Source of the DNA: Streptomyces sp. NBC_01549
GTDB lineage: Bacteria; Actinomycetota; Actinomycetes; Streptomycetales; Streptomycetaceae
NCBI RefSeq assembly: GCF_026339955.1
Contig: NZ_JAPEPW010000002.1
Span: forward strand, 1,426,001-1,490,000
DNA: 64,000 nt
Direction of reading: 5' to 3'
Under the pieces are notes generated by a model, which made no database searches, was not told the origin of the DNA, and worked only from the letters and a program-made list of their open reading frames with translations. Shown in pieces: positions 43,978 to 53,006 of the stretch. The stretch's first letter is position 1. Every line of letters begins with the position of its first letter. The position numbers and the translations under genes were made by a program.

Positions 43978-44442
43978 ATGGCACTCCCGCTGATCGTGGG
44001 CATCGACGGATCGGACTCCAGTCTGCTGGCAGTCGACTGGGCGGTGGACGAAGCGGCTCGGCGCAGGCTGCCGCTGCGTCTGGTGCACGCCTCCCTCTGG
44101 GAACGTTACGAACGAGCCCAACCGTCCTTCACCACTGACCGTCCTGCTGAGAAGGTCACGGCGCAGCACATCATCGCTTCCTGCGTGGAACGAGCCCGGC
44201 TTCGCAATCCCGAGGTGAAGGCATCGGGCGAGATACTCCCCGACGATGCGGTCGATGTCCATCGCCAGCCGGTCGAAGGCCCCGTCCACCGCGTCCTGTT
44301 GGAGGCATCCGCCCAGGACGACCTGATCGTCGTCGGCGCTGTGCGCCGGCACGGCCACTTCGGGCTGCAGCTCGGCAGGACCGCCCACGCCCTGCTGCAC
44401 CACTCTGAGTGCCCGGTCGCCGTCGTCCCCCAGCCGGCCTGA
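43978..44442 (+). CDS. Universal stress protein, internally deleted tandem form
   Basis: A 154-residue product: MALPLIVGIDGSDSSLLAVD, VDEAARRRLPLRLVHASLWE, CVERARLRNPEVKASGEILP, then DVHRQPVEGPVHRVLLEASA, VVGAVRRHGHFGLQLGRTAH, LLHHSECPVAVVPQ. The first half matches domain 1 of tandem USPs and the second half matches the end of domain 2 (compare GARPRLVHRGLQLGLINHAV at 38962). An in-frame deletion of about 130 residues seems to have fused them at DDAV/DVHR into a single hybrid domain. An alternative GTG start at 43969 has a better-spaced site. Translatable. Confidence 0.8.
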   Translation: MALPLIVGIDGSDSSLLAVDWAVDEAARRRLPLRLVHASLWERYERAQPSFTTDRPAEKVTAQHIIASCVERARLRNPEVKASGEILPDDAVDVHRQPVEGPVHRVLLEASAQDDLIVVGAVRRHGHFGLQLGRTAHALLHHSECPVAVVPQPA

Positions 44443-44500
44443 GGCCCTGGACTGCGGGCCTGGGACTGCAGGGGCCCCGGAGGAGAGATGAGGGCTCAGG

Positions 44501-46903
44501 ATGTCGGAGTGGACATGGGAGTGGACGGGCTACGACCCTGCCGCCGAACGGTTGCGTGAATCGCTGTGCACGCTCGGAAACGGCTACTTCGCCACGCGGG
44601 GCGCGGTGCCCGAGTGCCGGGCGGGCCTGGTCCACTGCCCGGGAACCTACGCGGCCGGGTGCTACAACCGCCTGGAGTCGGCTGTGGCGGGGCGGCAGGT
44701 GGTGAACGAGGACTTGGTCAACCTCCCGAACTGGCTGCTTCTCCGGTTCCGTCTGCGCCGCACCGAGGGAGCGTGGGGCCCGTGGTTCTCCCCGGACAGA
44801 CACGCTCTCCTGGACCACCGGCACACCCTGGATCTGCGCCGCGCCACGCTCACCCGTGCCTTCCGCCACCGGGGCGACGAGGCATGCGTGCTCGGCGTCG
44901 AGCAGACCCGCCTGGTGCACATGGGGGATCCTCACCTGGCCGCGCTGCGGACGGTCTTCACTGCCGATGACTGGTCGGGAGAGGTCGAGATCGAGTCCTG
45001 TCTCGACGGAGAGGTGATCAACGGCAATGTTCACCGTTACCGCGCCCTCAATCGCCGCCATGTGACCCAGCTGCGGACTGGGACAGAGGAGCCCCACACG
45101 GTCTGGCTGAGCTGCCGGACCAGCACGTCGGACATTGCTGTCGCCATGGCCGCCCGAACGACGGTCGTAGCCGACCTGGCCCCGGTCTCATCGGAGCTTC
45201 GTCCGGGCCGCCACCACGCCGTCCACCGCCTGGTGGTCCCGATCGCTCCCCGTCAGCCCGTCACTGTGGAGAAGACCGTGACACTGCACACCTCGCGGGA
45301 CACCGCAATCAGCGACCCGCTCGGCGAAGCAGTCGACCGGCTGTCCACAGCGGAGGACTTTCCCGGCCTGCTGGACTCTCATGTCGCCGCGTGGGAGCGG
45401 TTGTGGCAGCGTGCGGACATCCAGGTACCCGGCGAAGCCGGTCGTATCCTGCGCTTCCACCTCTTCCACGTCCTGCAGACGCTGTCACCACACACCGCGG
45501 ACCTGGACGTGGGCGTCCCCGCGCGGGGGCTGCATGGCGAGGCGTATCGCGGTCATGTCTTCTGGGACGAGCTCTTCGTCCTGCCGTATCTCAACCTGCA
45601 CTTCCCGGAGGTCTCCCTTGGGTTGCTGAACTACCGCTACCGGCGCCTCCCGCGGGCCTGCCGGGCAGCAGCCGCGATTGGCCGGGCCGGGGCGATGTAC
45701 CCCTGGCAGAGCGGCAGCGACGGCCGCGAGGAGACCCAGGAGTGGCATCTCAACCCCCACTCGGGGCACTGGCTGCCCGACCACTCCCGGCTCCAGCACC
45801 ACGTGGGCTCGGCGATCGCCTACAACGTGTGGCAGTACTGCGAGGCCACCGGCGACACGGAGTACCTGCACACCAAGGGCGCGGAGATGCTGGTGCAGAT
45901 CGCCCGCTTCTGGACGGACCTCGCCGTCTTCGACCCCGGCCTCGGACGCTACCGGATCCGCGGTGTCGTCGGCCCCGACGAGTACCACGACAGCTACCCG
46001 GGTGCCGCCCTGCCCGGGCTGGACGACAACGCGTACACCAACGTGACCGCCGCCTGGGTCCTCACCCGCACCTTGGACCTGCTGCGGCGCCTTCCCGCGT
46101 GGCGCCGCGAGGAACTGTTCGAACGCGTCCGGATGGATGGCAACGAGCTCACCAAGTGGGACGAGATCTCCCGTCGGTTGCGGGTGCCGTTCCACCAGGG
46201 CGTCATCAGCCAGTTCGAGGGCTACGGCGACCTCGCCGAGCTCGACTGGGACGCATACCGCACGCGCTACGGCAGCATCCGGCGGCTGGACCGGATCCTC
46301 GAGGCCGAGGGCGACACGGTCAACCGCTACAAAGCGTCCAAGCAAGCCGATGTCCTCATGCTCGACTACCTCTTCTCGCCCACCGAGCTGCGGCAGCTGT
46401 TCCTGCGTCTCGGGTACGACCTGGACGACGAGGCCTGGCGCAGAACCGTCGACTACTACCTGCAGCGCACCAGCCACGGCTCCACGCTCAGCGGACTCGT
46501 CCACGGCCTGGTCCTCGCCAGGGCCAGACGAGCCGAGGCATGGCAGTACGTCCAGGAGGCCCTGGAAGCGGACATAGCTGATATCCAGGGCGGAACGACC
46601 GGCGAAGGCATCCATCTCGGGGCCATGGCCGGGACCCTCGACCTGGTCCAGCGCGGCCTGACGGGACTGGAGACGCGCGAGGACGCCCTGTGGCTGGACC
46701 CGGTGCCTCTTCCCGCGCTCTCCGAGTACGGGTTCTCGCTGCGCTACCGCGGTCACTGGGGTGTGGGCGTACGGCGTCGCGGCGGGCAGTTGGAGATCGG
46801 TGTGCCCGACTCGGAGGAAAAACCGATCCGCGTGGTGCTGGCCGACCGCGCCGTGACCATCGCGCCCGGGGAGACGTGCACGCTCGTGCTGGCGGAGAGT
46901 TGA
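44501..46903 (+). CDS. Glycoside hydrolase family 65 disaccharide phosphorylase
   Basis: An 800-residue enzyme: an N-terminal super-sandwich domain (LCTLGNGYFATRGAVPECRA, about 20-270), a linker, an (alpha/alpha)6 barrel (about 310-690) with GHVFWDELFVLPYLNLHFPE, GAMYPWQSGSDGREETQEWH, IRGVVGPDEYHDSYPG (the general acid Glu in GPDEYH), and KQADVLMLDYLF, and a C-terminal beta cap. GH65 enzymes split maltose, trehalose or kojibiose with phosphate; the phosphate-site region HGSTLSGLVHG is present. Which disaccharide cannot be decided. It would mobilise trehalose-like reserves without ATP. Intact. Confidence 0.93.
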   Translation: MSEWTWEWTGYDPAAERLRESLCTLGNGYFATRGAVPECRAGLVHCPGTYAAGCYNRLESAVAGRQVVNEDLVNLPNWLLLRFRLRRTEGAWGPWFSPDRHALLDHRHTLDLRRATLTRAFRHRGDEACVLGVEQTRLVHMGDPHLAALRTVFTADDWSGEVEIESCLDGEVINGNVHRYRALNRRHVTQLRTGTEEPHTVWLSCRTSTSDIAVAMAARTTVVADLAPVSSELRPGRHHAVHRLVVPIAPRQPVTVEKTVTLHTSRDTAISDPLGEAVDRLSTAEDFPGLLDSHVAAWERLWQRADIQVPGEAGRILRFHLFHVLQTLSPHTADLDVGVPARGLHGEAYRGHVFWDELFVLPYLNLHFPEVSLGLLNYRYRRLPRACRAAAAIGRAGAMYPWQSGSDGREETQEWHLNPHSGHWLPDHSRLQHHVGSAIAYNVWQYCEATGDTEYLHTKGAEMLVQIARFWTDLAVFDPGLGRYRIRGVVGPDEYHDSYPGAALPGLDDNAYTNVTAAWVLTRTLDLLRRLPAWRREELFERVRMDGNELTKWDEISRRLRVPFHQGVISQFEGYGDLAELDWDAYRTRYGSIRRLDRILEAEGDTVNRYKASKQADVLMLDYLFSPTELRQLFLRLGYDLDDEAWRRTVDYYLQRTSHGSTLSGLVHGLVLARARRAEAWQYVQEALEADIADIQGGTTGEGIHLGAMAGTLDLVQRGLTGLETREDALWLDPVPLPALSEYGFSLRYRGHWGVGVRRRGGQLEIGVPDSEEKPIRVVLADRAVTIAPGETCTLVLAES

Positions 46904-47349
46904 TCCGTGCGGGTGGGCGTGCCGGGCCCCGCGCTAGATCCGTCAGTTGTGACCCGGGCTTCGAAAACGGGGCTGGTCGACGGCCATCGCCTCGCCGGCG
47001 TGATTAGCGAGGCGAACCTCGCACGTCACCTGCCCGAGGTACAGGTGGACCATTTCGTCGAGACCATCTGCGCGGCCCGCTGACCGTCCGGATCTTCGTC
47101 GGCAGGCAGCGTTGCTGCGCGGCGGCCGCAAACGGGGTGGGCTGCCACCGCACCCTTCGTCGTAGCCGGTGCCAGGAGTTCGCATCCCGCCAAGGTGATT
47201 GCGACAGCACGGTAAGGGCTGTGGGGCGCTCTCCATAACGACGGCCGAAGGCGCCGGTACCCGCGAGAGGGTGCGTCCGATCGACATGGCCGTCGGGACT
47301 CTTCCACAGATCCGTCTAGTGTTCCGTACTCCCCGGAGAATAGCCGTAC
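46904..47349. other. Gap around the island edge, with a CBS remnant
   Basis: Apart from a short CBS remnant (next entry) no gene is seen between the GH65 gene and the excisionase-like gene. No direct repeat of the tRNA 3' end was found here. Confidence 0.4.
46970..47083 (+). pseudogene. CBS-domain C-terminal remnant
   Basis: The plus strand reads DGHRLAGVISEANLARHLPE then VQVDHFVETICAAR and stop. The GVISEANLARHLP segment is the end of a CBS motif in small Hrp1-like proteins (usually GIISEADLARHLPE). Only about 35 residues are left. Confidence 0.6.
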
Positions 47350-47679
47350 TTGCCCAATGAACCGATAGCAACTATCGCCAACGCCGAACCGCATCACGAG
47401 AAGGAGGCCGCAGCGTACCCTGCAGCTCCTCGCCATCATGTCGTCTCACCTGATAACCAAGCACTTCTCCTGACCAACGCCTGGTATTCAACCAGTGACC
47501 TCGCCGCTTGTCTGGGAGTGGATGCCTCAACCCTGCGCCGCTGGCGCTCTGCTCAGCCACCTCAGGGGCCGCCTTTCGTCGCAATCTCGGAACGCGTCGT
47601 CATGTACAGCGCCCTCGACGTCGAGGAATGGCTGCGCCGCCGACGCACCGTCCCGGCCAAGGAGCTCAATGGCCGATAA
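47350..47679 (+). CDS. Excisionase-like helix-turn-helix protein
   Basis: A 109-residue frame with a MerR/excisionase type HTH: NAWYSTSDLAACLGVDASTL, RRWRSAQPPQGPPFVAISER and VMYSALDVEEWLRRRRTVPA. The only upstream start in frame is TTG 47350, which has GGAG about ten bases before it; the first 40 residues are not conserved-looking. The last codons overlap the integrase ATG by 11 bases, the classic xis-int arrangement of actinobacterial integrative elements. DNA-bending recombination directionality factor is the likely role. Confidence 0.75.
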   Translation: MPNEPIATIANAEPHHEKEAAAYPAAPRHHVVSPDNQALLLTNAWYSTSDLAACLGVDASTLRRWRSAQPPQGPPFVAISERVVMYSALDVEEWLRRRRTVPAKELNGR

Positions 47680-48885
47680 GACCAACGTTCCTGTCGGAGT
47701 CCGGCTCTCCACCGATATCGAGTACCGTCCTGACCGCCCCACTCCGTATCGGGCACGCGTCCGGTGGACCGATCCGGCCAGCAAGCGCCGCCAGTCACTG
47801 TCCGAGGGAAAGGACAGCGAAGAAGAAGCCCAGGAATGGCTCCAGGCCATCATCGAGGCCGCACAGGCCGGCCTGACCCCGTCGCTGGCCACCATGAAGC
47901 TCGCCGAATACGGCGAAGCGAACTTGGACCTCGCCCTGCGCGGCCTGGAGTTGAAGACGCTGGACCCCTACCTCTCGGGGTGGCGGATGCGTGTCGTCCC
48001 CGCGCTGGGCCACCTCGCGGTACGGATGATCACCAACGGCGTCGTCGACCGCACCGTGCAGAACTGGATCGCCGACGAGCACAGCCGCTCGACGGTGAAG
48101 AACACCATCGCCGTCCTGGTCCGCGTCATGGAGCAGGCAGTCCGCGACGGCATCATCAAGGTCAACCCCGCCCGGGTGACCGGCTGGCAGAAACTCTACA
48201 AGCAGGCCGAGGACGAACTCCTCGACCCACGCGCGCTGGCCCTGCCCGACTGGGAGACCCTCCTCGCACTGGCCAACGCGCTCGTGGCCGCCTCCCACGA
48301 CCAGTACCGCGGCTGGGGAAACGTGGTCATCTTCGCCGCGTGCACCGCCGCACGGATCGGCGAGGTCTCAGGCTGCCGCGTCGGAGACATCGACACCACC
48401 CAGTGGATCTGGACCGTGCGGCGTCAGACCACACCCGCGCCCGGCGGGCTGACCGACAAGGGCACCAAGGGCAAGCGGGCCGGCAAGGTTCCCATCGTCG
48501 AGGAGATCCGCCCCCTCGTCGCCCAGCGCATCCTGTCTCCGCCGGCCCCCATCCCGACGCCCGCCTGTTCACCGGTCCGCGCGGCGGACGCATCTCCACC
48601 GCCGTCCTGCGCGACCGCACTGGGACGACGTGGTTACCAAACTCGGCTACGAACACCTGCGCCGCCATGACCTCCGGCACACCGGACTGACCTGGTTTGC
48701 CGACGCCGGAGTCCAAGTGCACGTCCTACGCAGGATCGCCGGCCACGGGTCGCTGACCACCACCCAGCGCTACCTGAACCCGGACGTACACAAGATCACG
48801 GCCGCCGGGGCGGCGCTCTCCGCATACTTCAGCGTGCTGCGCGCACCGCGCTCGCTGCCGAGTCCGATCGTCGTGACCCGCTGAC
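47669..48885 (+). pseudogene. Tyrosine recombinase (phage-type integrase), frameshifted
   Basis: ATG at 47669 opens MADKTNVPVGVRLSTDIEYR. The arm-binding part reads PYRARVRWTDPASKRRQSLS; the core-binding part is about 95-180; the catalytic part begins VIFAACTAARIGEVSGCRVG (Arg I). At about 48545 and 48625 two shifts split the rest: DARLFTGPRGGRISTAVLRD, then LGYEHLRRHDLRHTGLTWFA (HxxR), RIAGHGSLTTTQRYLNPD (Tyr nucleophile). All catalytic residues survive, but in three frames, so the gene is inactive unless the shifts are sequencing errors. It ends about 100 bp from a tRNA-Pro. Confidence 0.88.
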
Positions 48886-48930
48886 CTCGGTCAAGGACGC
48901 TGGTCCCCAACTGGTCCCCAAGAACGGTCA

Positions 48931-48964
48931 AGGGCCGGTTTCGGATATCTCCGAAACCGGCCCT
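48931..48964. terminator. Perfect 15-bp stem hairpin after tRNA-Pro
   Basis: Inverted repeat AGGGCCGGTTTCGGA-TATC-TCCGAAACCGGCCCT. It lies 20 bp beyond the 3' end of the minus-strand tRNA, so it is a likely tRNA terminator, and it may also end the integrase transcript. Related hairpins are at 57506-57538 and 58815-58847. Confidence 0.8.
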
Positions 48965-48983
48965 GACCTGCGACTGTCTCCAG

Positions 48984-49057
<74 letters not shown>

Positions 49058-49195
49058 TTGCGTTCACCCGCGGTGTTCCGCGTGATCGTGCAGGCAAACC
49101 CTACCGCACGTGAGGGGGCGGGTCCGCACACGCGCTGGGCGCGGCCCCTCACGGTGACGCCGATGGGACCGGCCGCTCGGAGAGCGGCCGGTCGG

Positions 49196-50662
49196 CTACA
49201 TCTTGCCGTCGGCGAGCTTCCACTCCCGGTGCAGTGTGCCCAGGGGGATGGGGTGCTGGATGACGGGGGTGCCGAAGACGGCCAGCTGGATCCGCAGGGT
49301 GCCACTCAGGTCGAGGCCGCCGTAGAGGGCCCAGGAACCACTCGCCGCGACGTCGGACTTCGCGTCGGAGGCGACCGGGGTGGTCGCGGTGACCGTGCCC
49401 GCGGCCTCACCGCGCAGGTACGGGGCCAGGTCGGCGGTGACGCCCACGGTGCCGTACAGACCGACGGTGGCCTGTGCGCCGAGGGCCGCCTTCACGCTTC
49501 CGGCGGTGGTGACGGACGTACGGACCGGAGAGCTTTCCATGTGGGACTCGTTGACCGGCGTCCAGCCGGCCGCCGTACCGAAGGTGCCGCCCACCTTGAA
49601 GTCACCCTTGAGGTCCTGCTCGACGTCGACGGTGACGCTGCCGTCGCCGCTGATCTCGAAGTAGCAGGTCAGGTCGAGGTTCACGACGACGGGGATGGGG
49701 CCGACCTGGAGGACGGGGTCGGCGTGCAGCTTCGCGAACGGTAGCCGGACCGGCTTGGCGGAGGCCGCGGCGCGCCCCTTGAGCGCCCACTGCGAGGTCC
49801 AGTCGCCGGAGACGCCGAGGTGGGCCGTCCCCGGACCGGAAGCGGTGGAAGCCGTGGAAGCCGTGGAACCGGCTGGGGCGCCGCCACCGTAGGAGAAGTC
49901 CACCTCGGGCTTGACCTGGACGAAGCCGGACACGGACGCCGCCGCCGCGGCCGGTGCGCCCTCCGCCGTGGCGACCTTCGTCGCGACATCGACCCGCAGG
50001 CTGCCGAGCGGGACCTTCGTCCCCTCGGCACCGGAGTGGATGTCTCCCGTCTTCGCCCAGGAGACCTTCACATCGGGCAGCAGTCGCTCGACGTCGAAGG
50101 AGGCGGGGTCGACCGGGACGGTGCCCTTCGCGTCGTCGTCGCCCAGCAGCGTGTCCAGGGTCGTCGGCGCGGTCTGGACCTCGGTGCCGTCGGCCGTCTC
50201 ACCGATCACCTTGGTGACCTTGGCGAGGAGTCCCTCCGGGGCGCCGGGCGCGGGGGCACTGGCGATGACGTCCCCGACGGCGGTGCGGCCCGCCGTCGCG
50301 CTGCCTCCGGGGGTCGGGGTGCCGTCCGGGGAGGGCGACGAAGTCCCCTTGCTGACAGCGGATATGACGGCTCGTCGGGTATGGCTGTCGTACGACTTCA
50401 CCTTGAGCGAGGTCTTGCGGGCCTTACCGCCGGCCGTGCCGGGCCGGGCGACGGCGGTCGAGGTGGCCGCCGCGGCGGGGGCGGCGGCGACGGCGAGCGG
50501 TTGGCCGCTGTTCGCCGCAGCCGTCGCGGACGCGCCGGCGTCCGGGGTCCGTTCGGCGGCGGAGCTCCGGCCGGGGTCTGCGGAGCAGCCGGCGGCCAGG
50601 AAGAGGGCGGAGGCGGCGAGCGCGGGCACGAAGGCACGCGAGGGCCGCTTGCGGATGCGCAA
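49196..50662 (-). CDS. Secreted lipoprotein of unknown function, 488 aa
   Basis: The N-terminus is a lipoprotein signal: MRIRKRPSRAFVPALAASAL then LFLAAGCSAD, lipobox LAAGC with Cys at 25. A disordered Ala/Thr/Pro-rich stretch (about 30-170) follows, then a beta-rich domain with repeated modules: VGPIPVVVNLDLTCYFEISG, DLKGDFKVGGTFGTAAGWTP, TVGLYGTVGVTADLAPYLRG, WALYGGLDLSGTLRIQLAVF. This kind of domain is seen in Streptomyces secreted proteins of unknown role. Contains a short TAS repeat (GSTASTASTASG). Terminates close to tRNA-Pro. Intact. Confidence 0.88.
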   Translation of the reverse strand: MRIRKRPSRAFVPALAASALFLAAGCSADPGRSSAAERTPDAGASATAAANSGQPLAVAAAPAAAATSTAVARPGTAGGKARKTSLKVKSYDSHTRRAVISAVSKGTSSPSPDGTPTPGGSATAGRTAVGDVIASAPAPGAPEGLLAKVTKVIGETADGTEVQTAPTTLDTLLGDDDAKGTVPVDPASFDVERLLPDVKVSWAKTGDIHSGAEGTKVPLGSLRVDVATKVATAEGAPAAAAASVSGFVQVKPEVDFSYGGGAPAGSTASTASTASGPGTAHLGVSGDWTSQWALKGRAAASAKPVRLPFAKLHADPVLQVGPIPVVVNLDLTCYFEISGDGSVTVDVEQDLKGDFKVGGTFGTAAGWTPVNESHMESSPVRTSVTTAGSVKAALGAQATVGLYGTVGVTADLAPYLRGEAAGTVTATTPVASDAKSDVAASGSWALYGGLDLSGTLRIQLAVFGTPVIQHPIPLGTLHREWKLADGKM

Positions 50663-50856
50663 GATCAGTCCTGAGGGGGGTGGGGGTGGGGTGGCATGGG
50701 ATTACCAGCGAGTAACTAGATGTGAGCATGCCATGAAGACGTGAAGCCCCGCTTCACCTATCCACCCCCTCCAGGGTGATGTGTGCCACGATCACGCGTC
50801 GAGAGCGGCCAAAAACCCCACCAACTCACCCGCGTAGCACTCTATTTGACGCATCA

Positions 50857-51624
50857 TCACGCGTTGGGGTCGAACGGGATGCCGGCCGGCTTCGCCTTCT
50901 CCAGGTGGTAGTTGAAATTGCCGTCCTTGAGGCCGAAGACGGCGCTGCCGAAGTCGTAGGCGCTCAGCTTGTCGCGCAGACCGGCGGGGTAGCCCTCCCA
51001 GCCGACCAAGTCGGGGAACTGCCACCCGTGGTAGTGGTTCTCCGGCGGCTCGTCGTTGCTGTTCGCGGGACGGAAGCAGTGCGTGCTCAGACCGTCCTTG
51101 TGGTAAACGACCTTGGGGTGCGTGCCGTCCCAACGGATCTGGTCACGGCCGTAGATGTTGAAGTTGCCGTGGGCGGAGGTGGAGACGTACTGGGCCTGGT
51201 TGTTCTGCACCCACACGACGACATGCTCCCAGTCGCTGCGGTGCCCGCCGAGACCGCTGCCGAGCACGGCCTGGTCCTTCTCGAAGTAGAGGCCGTACAT
51301 GATGGCGCACCAGCCGTTGTTGCACTTCTCGCGCGAATAGCCGTTGGTGTTGTCGAGATCCGAGGCGTCGTGGCACTGGCCGTTGAGTGCGCCGGACGGG
51401 TTGAGGCCAGGGTTGATCGTCCCGTCGGGACCGATGGCGGGGGTGGGATAGCAGCCGTCCGTGTCGTAGTCGAAGGCCGGCTGAAACGTCTGCTCCAGTC
51501 CGTCCGCGTTGGCGGGCAGGGCCTGGGGCGGGGCGGCGAGGGCGCTGCCGGGGAAGGCTACGACCAGGGCGACCGCGCTGCCGAGGATGAGCGAGATCCT
51601 GCGGATGCGCGAGCTTCTCTTCAC
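50857..51624 (-). CDS. NPP1 (necrosis- and ethylene-inducing-like) secreted protein
   Basis: A 255-residue protein with GTG start 51624 (CAGGAGG). Signal peptide VKRSSRIRRISLILGSAVAL to about GSALAA (31). NPP1/NLP domain: DGLEQTFQPAFDYDTDGCYP, CNNGWCAIMYGLYFEKDQAV, the hallmark block GHRSDWEHVVVWVQNN (usual GHRHDWE), VVYHKDGLSTHCFRPANS, and WEGYPAGLRDKLSAYDFGSA. NLPs bind a divalent metal and, in plant pathogens, plant sphingolipids; in saprophytes the role is unknown. The second His of GHRHDWE is Ser here. A paralogue is at 57665-58486. Intact. Confidence 0.92.
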   Translation of the reverse strand: MKRSSRIRRISLILGSAVALVVAFPGSALAAPPQALPANADGLEQTFQPAFDYDTDGCYPTPAIGPDGTINPGLNPSGALNGQCHDASDLDNTNGYSREKCNNGWCAIMYGLYFEKDQAVLGSGLGGHRSDWEHVVVWVQNNQAQYVSTSAHGNFNIYGRDQIRWDGTHPKVVYHKDGLSTHCFRPANSNDEPPENHYHGWQFPDLVGWEGYPAGLRDKLSAYDFGSAVFGLKDGNFNYHLEKAKPAGIPFDPNA

Positions 51625-52181
51625 TGCGTCCTCCTGATCGACCGTGATGTGGGGGCAGGTCGGGCACACCCCGGTCGAATTGGCATGCCCAGATCACCAT
51701 TCCCCCTCTCGACGACAACGCAAGCGTCAGGTGGTGTCGGAATGATGAAGGGCCAACCAACTGGTACGGAGGCGGAGTTGGGCACGACTCCGCGCCCCGC
51801 CGCCAGGGCGCGGAGGTGCGGAGGTGCGGAAGTGCGGAGGCGCGGAAGTGCGGAGGCGCGGAAGTGCGGAGGCGCGGAAGTCGTGTCGCGTGTACGACGC
51901 CGTCATGCGGCGGCTGTCCGACGGCCGCCCGGCGACTGCCGCACGGGATCAGGGCCCGGCAAGCACCCCCGGGCGAGCGCCTCTTCGGGCGCGGCGCCCG
52001 TTGTGGCTACGCTTCGAGACCCTGTCCCGCCACCCGGCCCCCCCTCGCGAATCCGGCCGTTGAGCAGCGCTTCCCGCCCGAGTCGGCTTCACCCGGCGGG
52101 TTTTCCTCGACGGTGGCCCGCGGCCACGGCTACGACCCGGACGTCCGGGTCACCCACGCGCCAAGCGCCCTCGCCCCGACT
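51625..52181. other. Intergenic region with a G-rich tandem repeat
   Basis: Promoter region of the NPP1 gene and a low-complexity repeat (next entry). The remaining 300 bases show no gene on either strand. Confidence 0.5.
51809..51879. repeat. Short tandem repeat, 8-bp unit in 16-bp order
   Basis: Nine near-copies of the octamer GCGGAGGT with variants GCGGAAGT and GCGGAGGC; the last six alternate as GCGGAAGT-GCGGAGGC. It is intergenic. Slippage is the likely origin; it could serve as a variable-number marker. Confidence 0.85.
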
Positions 52182-52451
52182 TCACTTCTTCGGAGCCGAC
52201 GAGGGTAGGCGCTTGAGCCGGCGCTTGGCGAGTGGGCAGGCGAGCGTCGCGGCCAGGATTCCCGCCAGGGCGGTGACGCTGTGCTCGTGGTCGGGAAGCC
52301 ACTGGCTGACGGGTTCAAAGAGAAGCCACTGGCTGACGGGTTCGAAGACCAGTGCCTGCACGATCGCGAAAGCCGCGGCGACCGCGAAGAAGCCTCCGGC
52401 CGACCCCTTGGTCCACCGGTCTCTCTCCGACGCGGCGGCCGGGGACCCCAC
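52182..52451 (-). CDS. Small membrane protein, hypothetical
   Basis: An 89-residue frame: basic start, one strong hydrophobic segment (GGFFAVAAAFAIVQALVF, about 19-37), a duplicated nonapeptide FEPVSQWLL/FEPVSQWLP, a second segment (SVTALAGILAATLACPLA) and a basic tail. The duplication is encoded by a 27-bp direct repeat. GTG start at 52451 with only a weak site. No family known to me. The two membrane segments support a real gene, but the evidence is modest. Confidence 0.45.
   Translation of the reverse strand: MGSPAAASERDRWTKGSAGGFFAVAAAFAIVQALVFEPVSQWLLFEPVSQWLPDHEHSVTALAGILAATLACPLAKRRLKRLPSSAPKK
52295..52348. repeat. Two tandem 27-bp units inside a coding sequence
   Basis: Units 52295-52321 and 52322-52348 start GAAGCCACTGGCTGACGGGT and differ at one base. 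They duplicate nine residues of the small membrane protein in frame. Confidence 0.9.
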
Positions 52452-52673
52452 TCCCGGGGCGTGGGGCGAATGGGGCGGTCCCCCTCCCGTCCTACCTACG
52501 GGTCACCGATCGGACACGACAAGACGCACGGTCAGCGGCACGACCGGCAGCACGGCCAGAAGCACAGGAATCTCACGGATCAGGGGCAGGCCGCCCGGGC
52601 GGACACGTGGTCGATGCGGAAGTGCGGCGACCGTGCGAGCAACCGCCTCCGCGGGGTGGCCACACGGGCGCCC

Positions 52674-52898
52674 TCATCCGCGGGTCTCGGGGCCCCAGTA
52701 CTCCGGGCCGACCCCCCGCCAGTCGATGAGGGGGGACACCGCCGCGGTCACGGGGTCCACATCGAGACCCGCGCGACGCAGGAATTCGGAAAGGTCCTCC
52801 AGGTTGTAGGCCAACCCGAGGTTCTCGCCGTGGACTCGGACTCGGCGGCCACCGGTGTCACTCGGCGGAGCCACGATGACAGGCAACGGTTCGGACAT
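52674..52898 (-). CDS. Conserved small hypothetical protein
   Basis: A 74-residue product: MSEPLPVIVAPPSDTGGRRV, HGENLGLAYNLEDLSEFLRR, DVDPVTAAVSPLIDWRGVGP, ending EYWGPETRG. It has a beta-rich start and an amphipathic helix, no membrane segment and no cysteine. The type is common in Streptomyces next to lipoprotein or regulatory genes; function unknown. The ATG at 52898 is preferred because the upstream extension has no conserved look. Confidence 0.6.
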   Translation of the reverse strand: MSEPLPVIVAPPSDTGGRRVRVHGENLGLAYNLEDLSEFLRRAGLDVDPVTAAVSPLIDWRGVGPEYWGPETRG

Positions 52899-53006
52899 GG
52901 ATCCAGCCTCGCCTCTCCGGTCCCGACCTGCATCCCGGCCCTGGAAATGTGGGTACGTCATACCCGAATTCAATCACGTGTTCGATTTCCGGCGCACGGC
53001 CACCCG

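Noticed and set aside
44440..44485. Further copies of the palindrome upstream of the GH65 gene (GGGAC and GGGGCCCC)
   Set aside because: The spacing between half-sites is six bases where the ten accepted sites have four. GC-rich DNA gives such matches by chance.
45485..46756. A 423-codon minus-strand frame opposite the GH65 gene
   Set aside because: Antisense shadow; GH65 catalytic motifs are on the plus strand.
51809..51879. CRISPR array
   Set aside because: The units are contiguous 8-mers without spacers and no cas genes are present. A simple tandem repeat.
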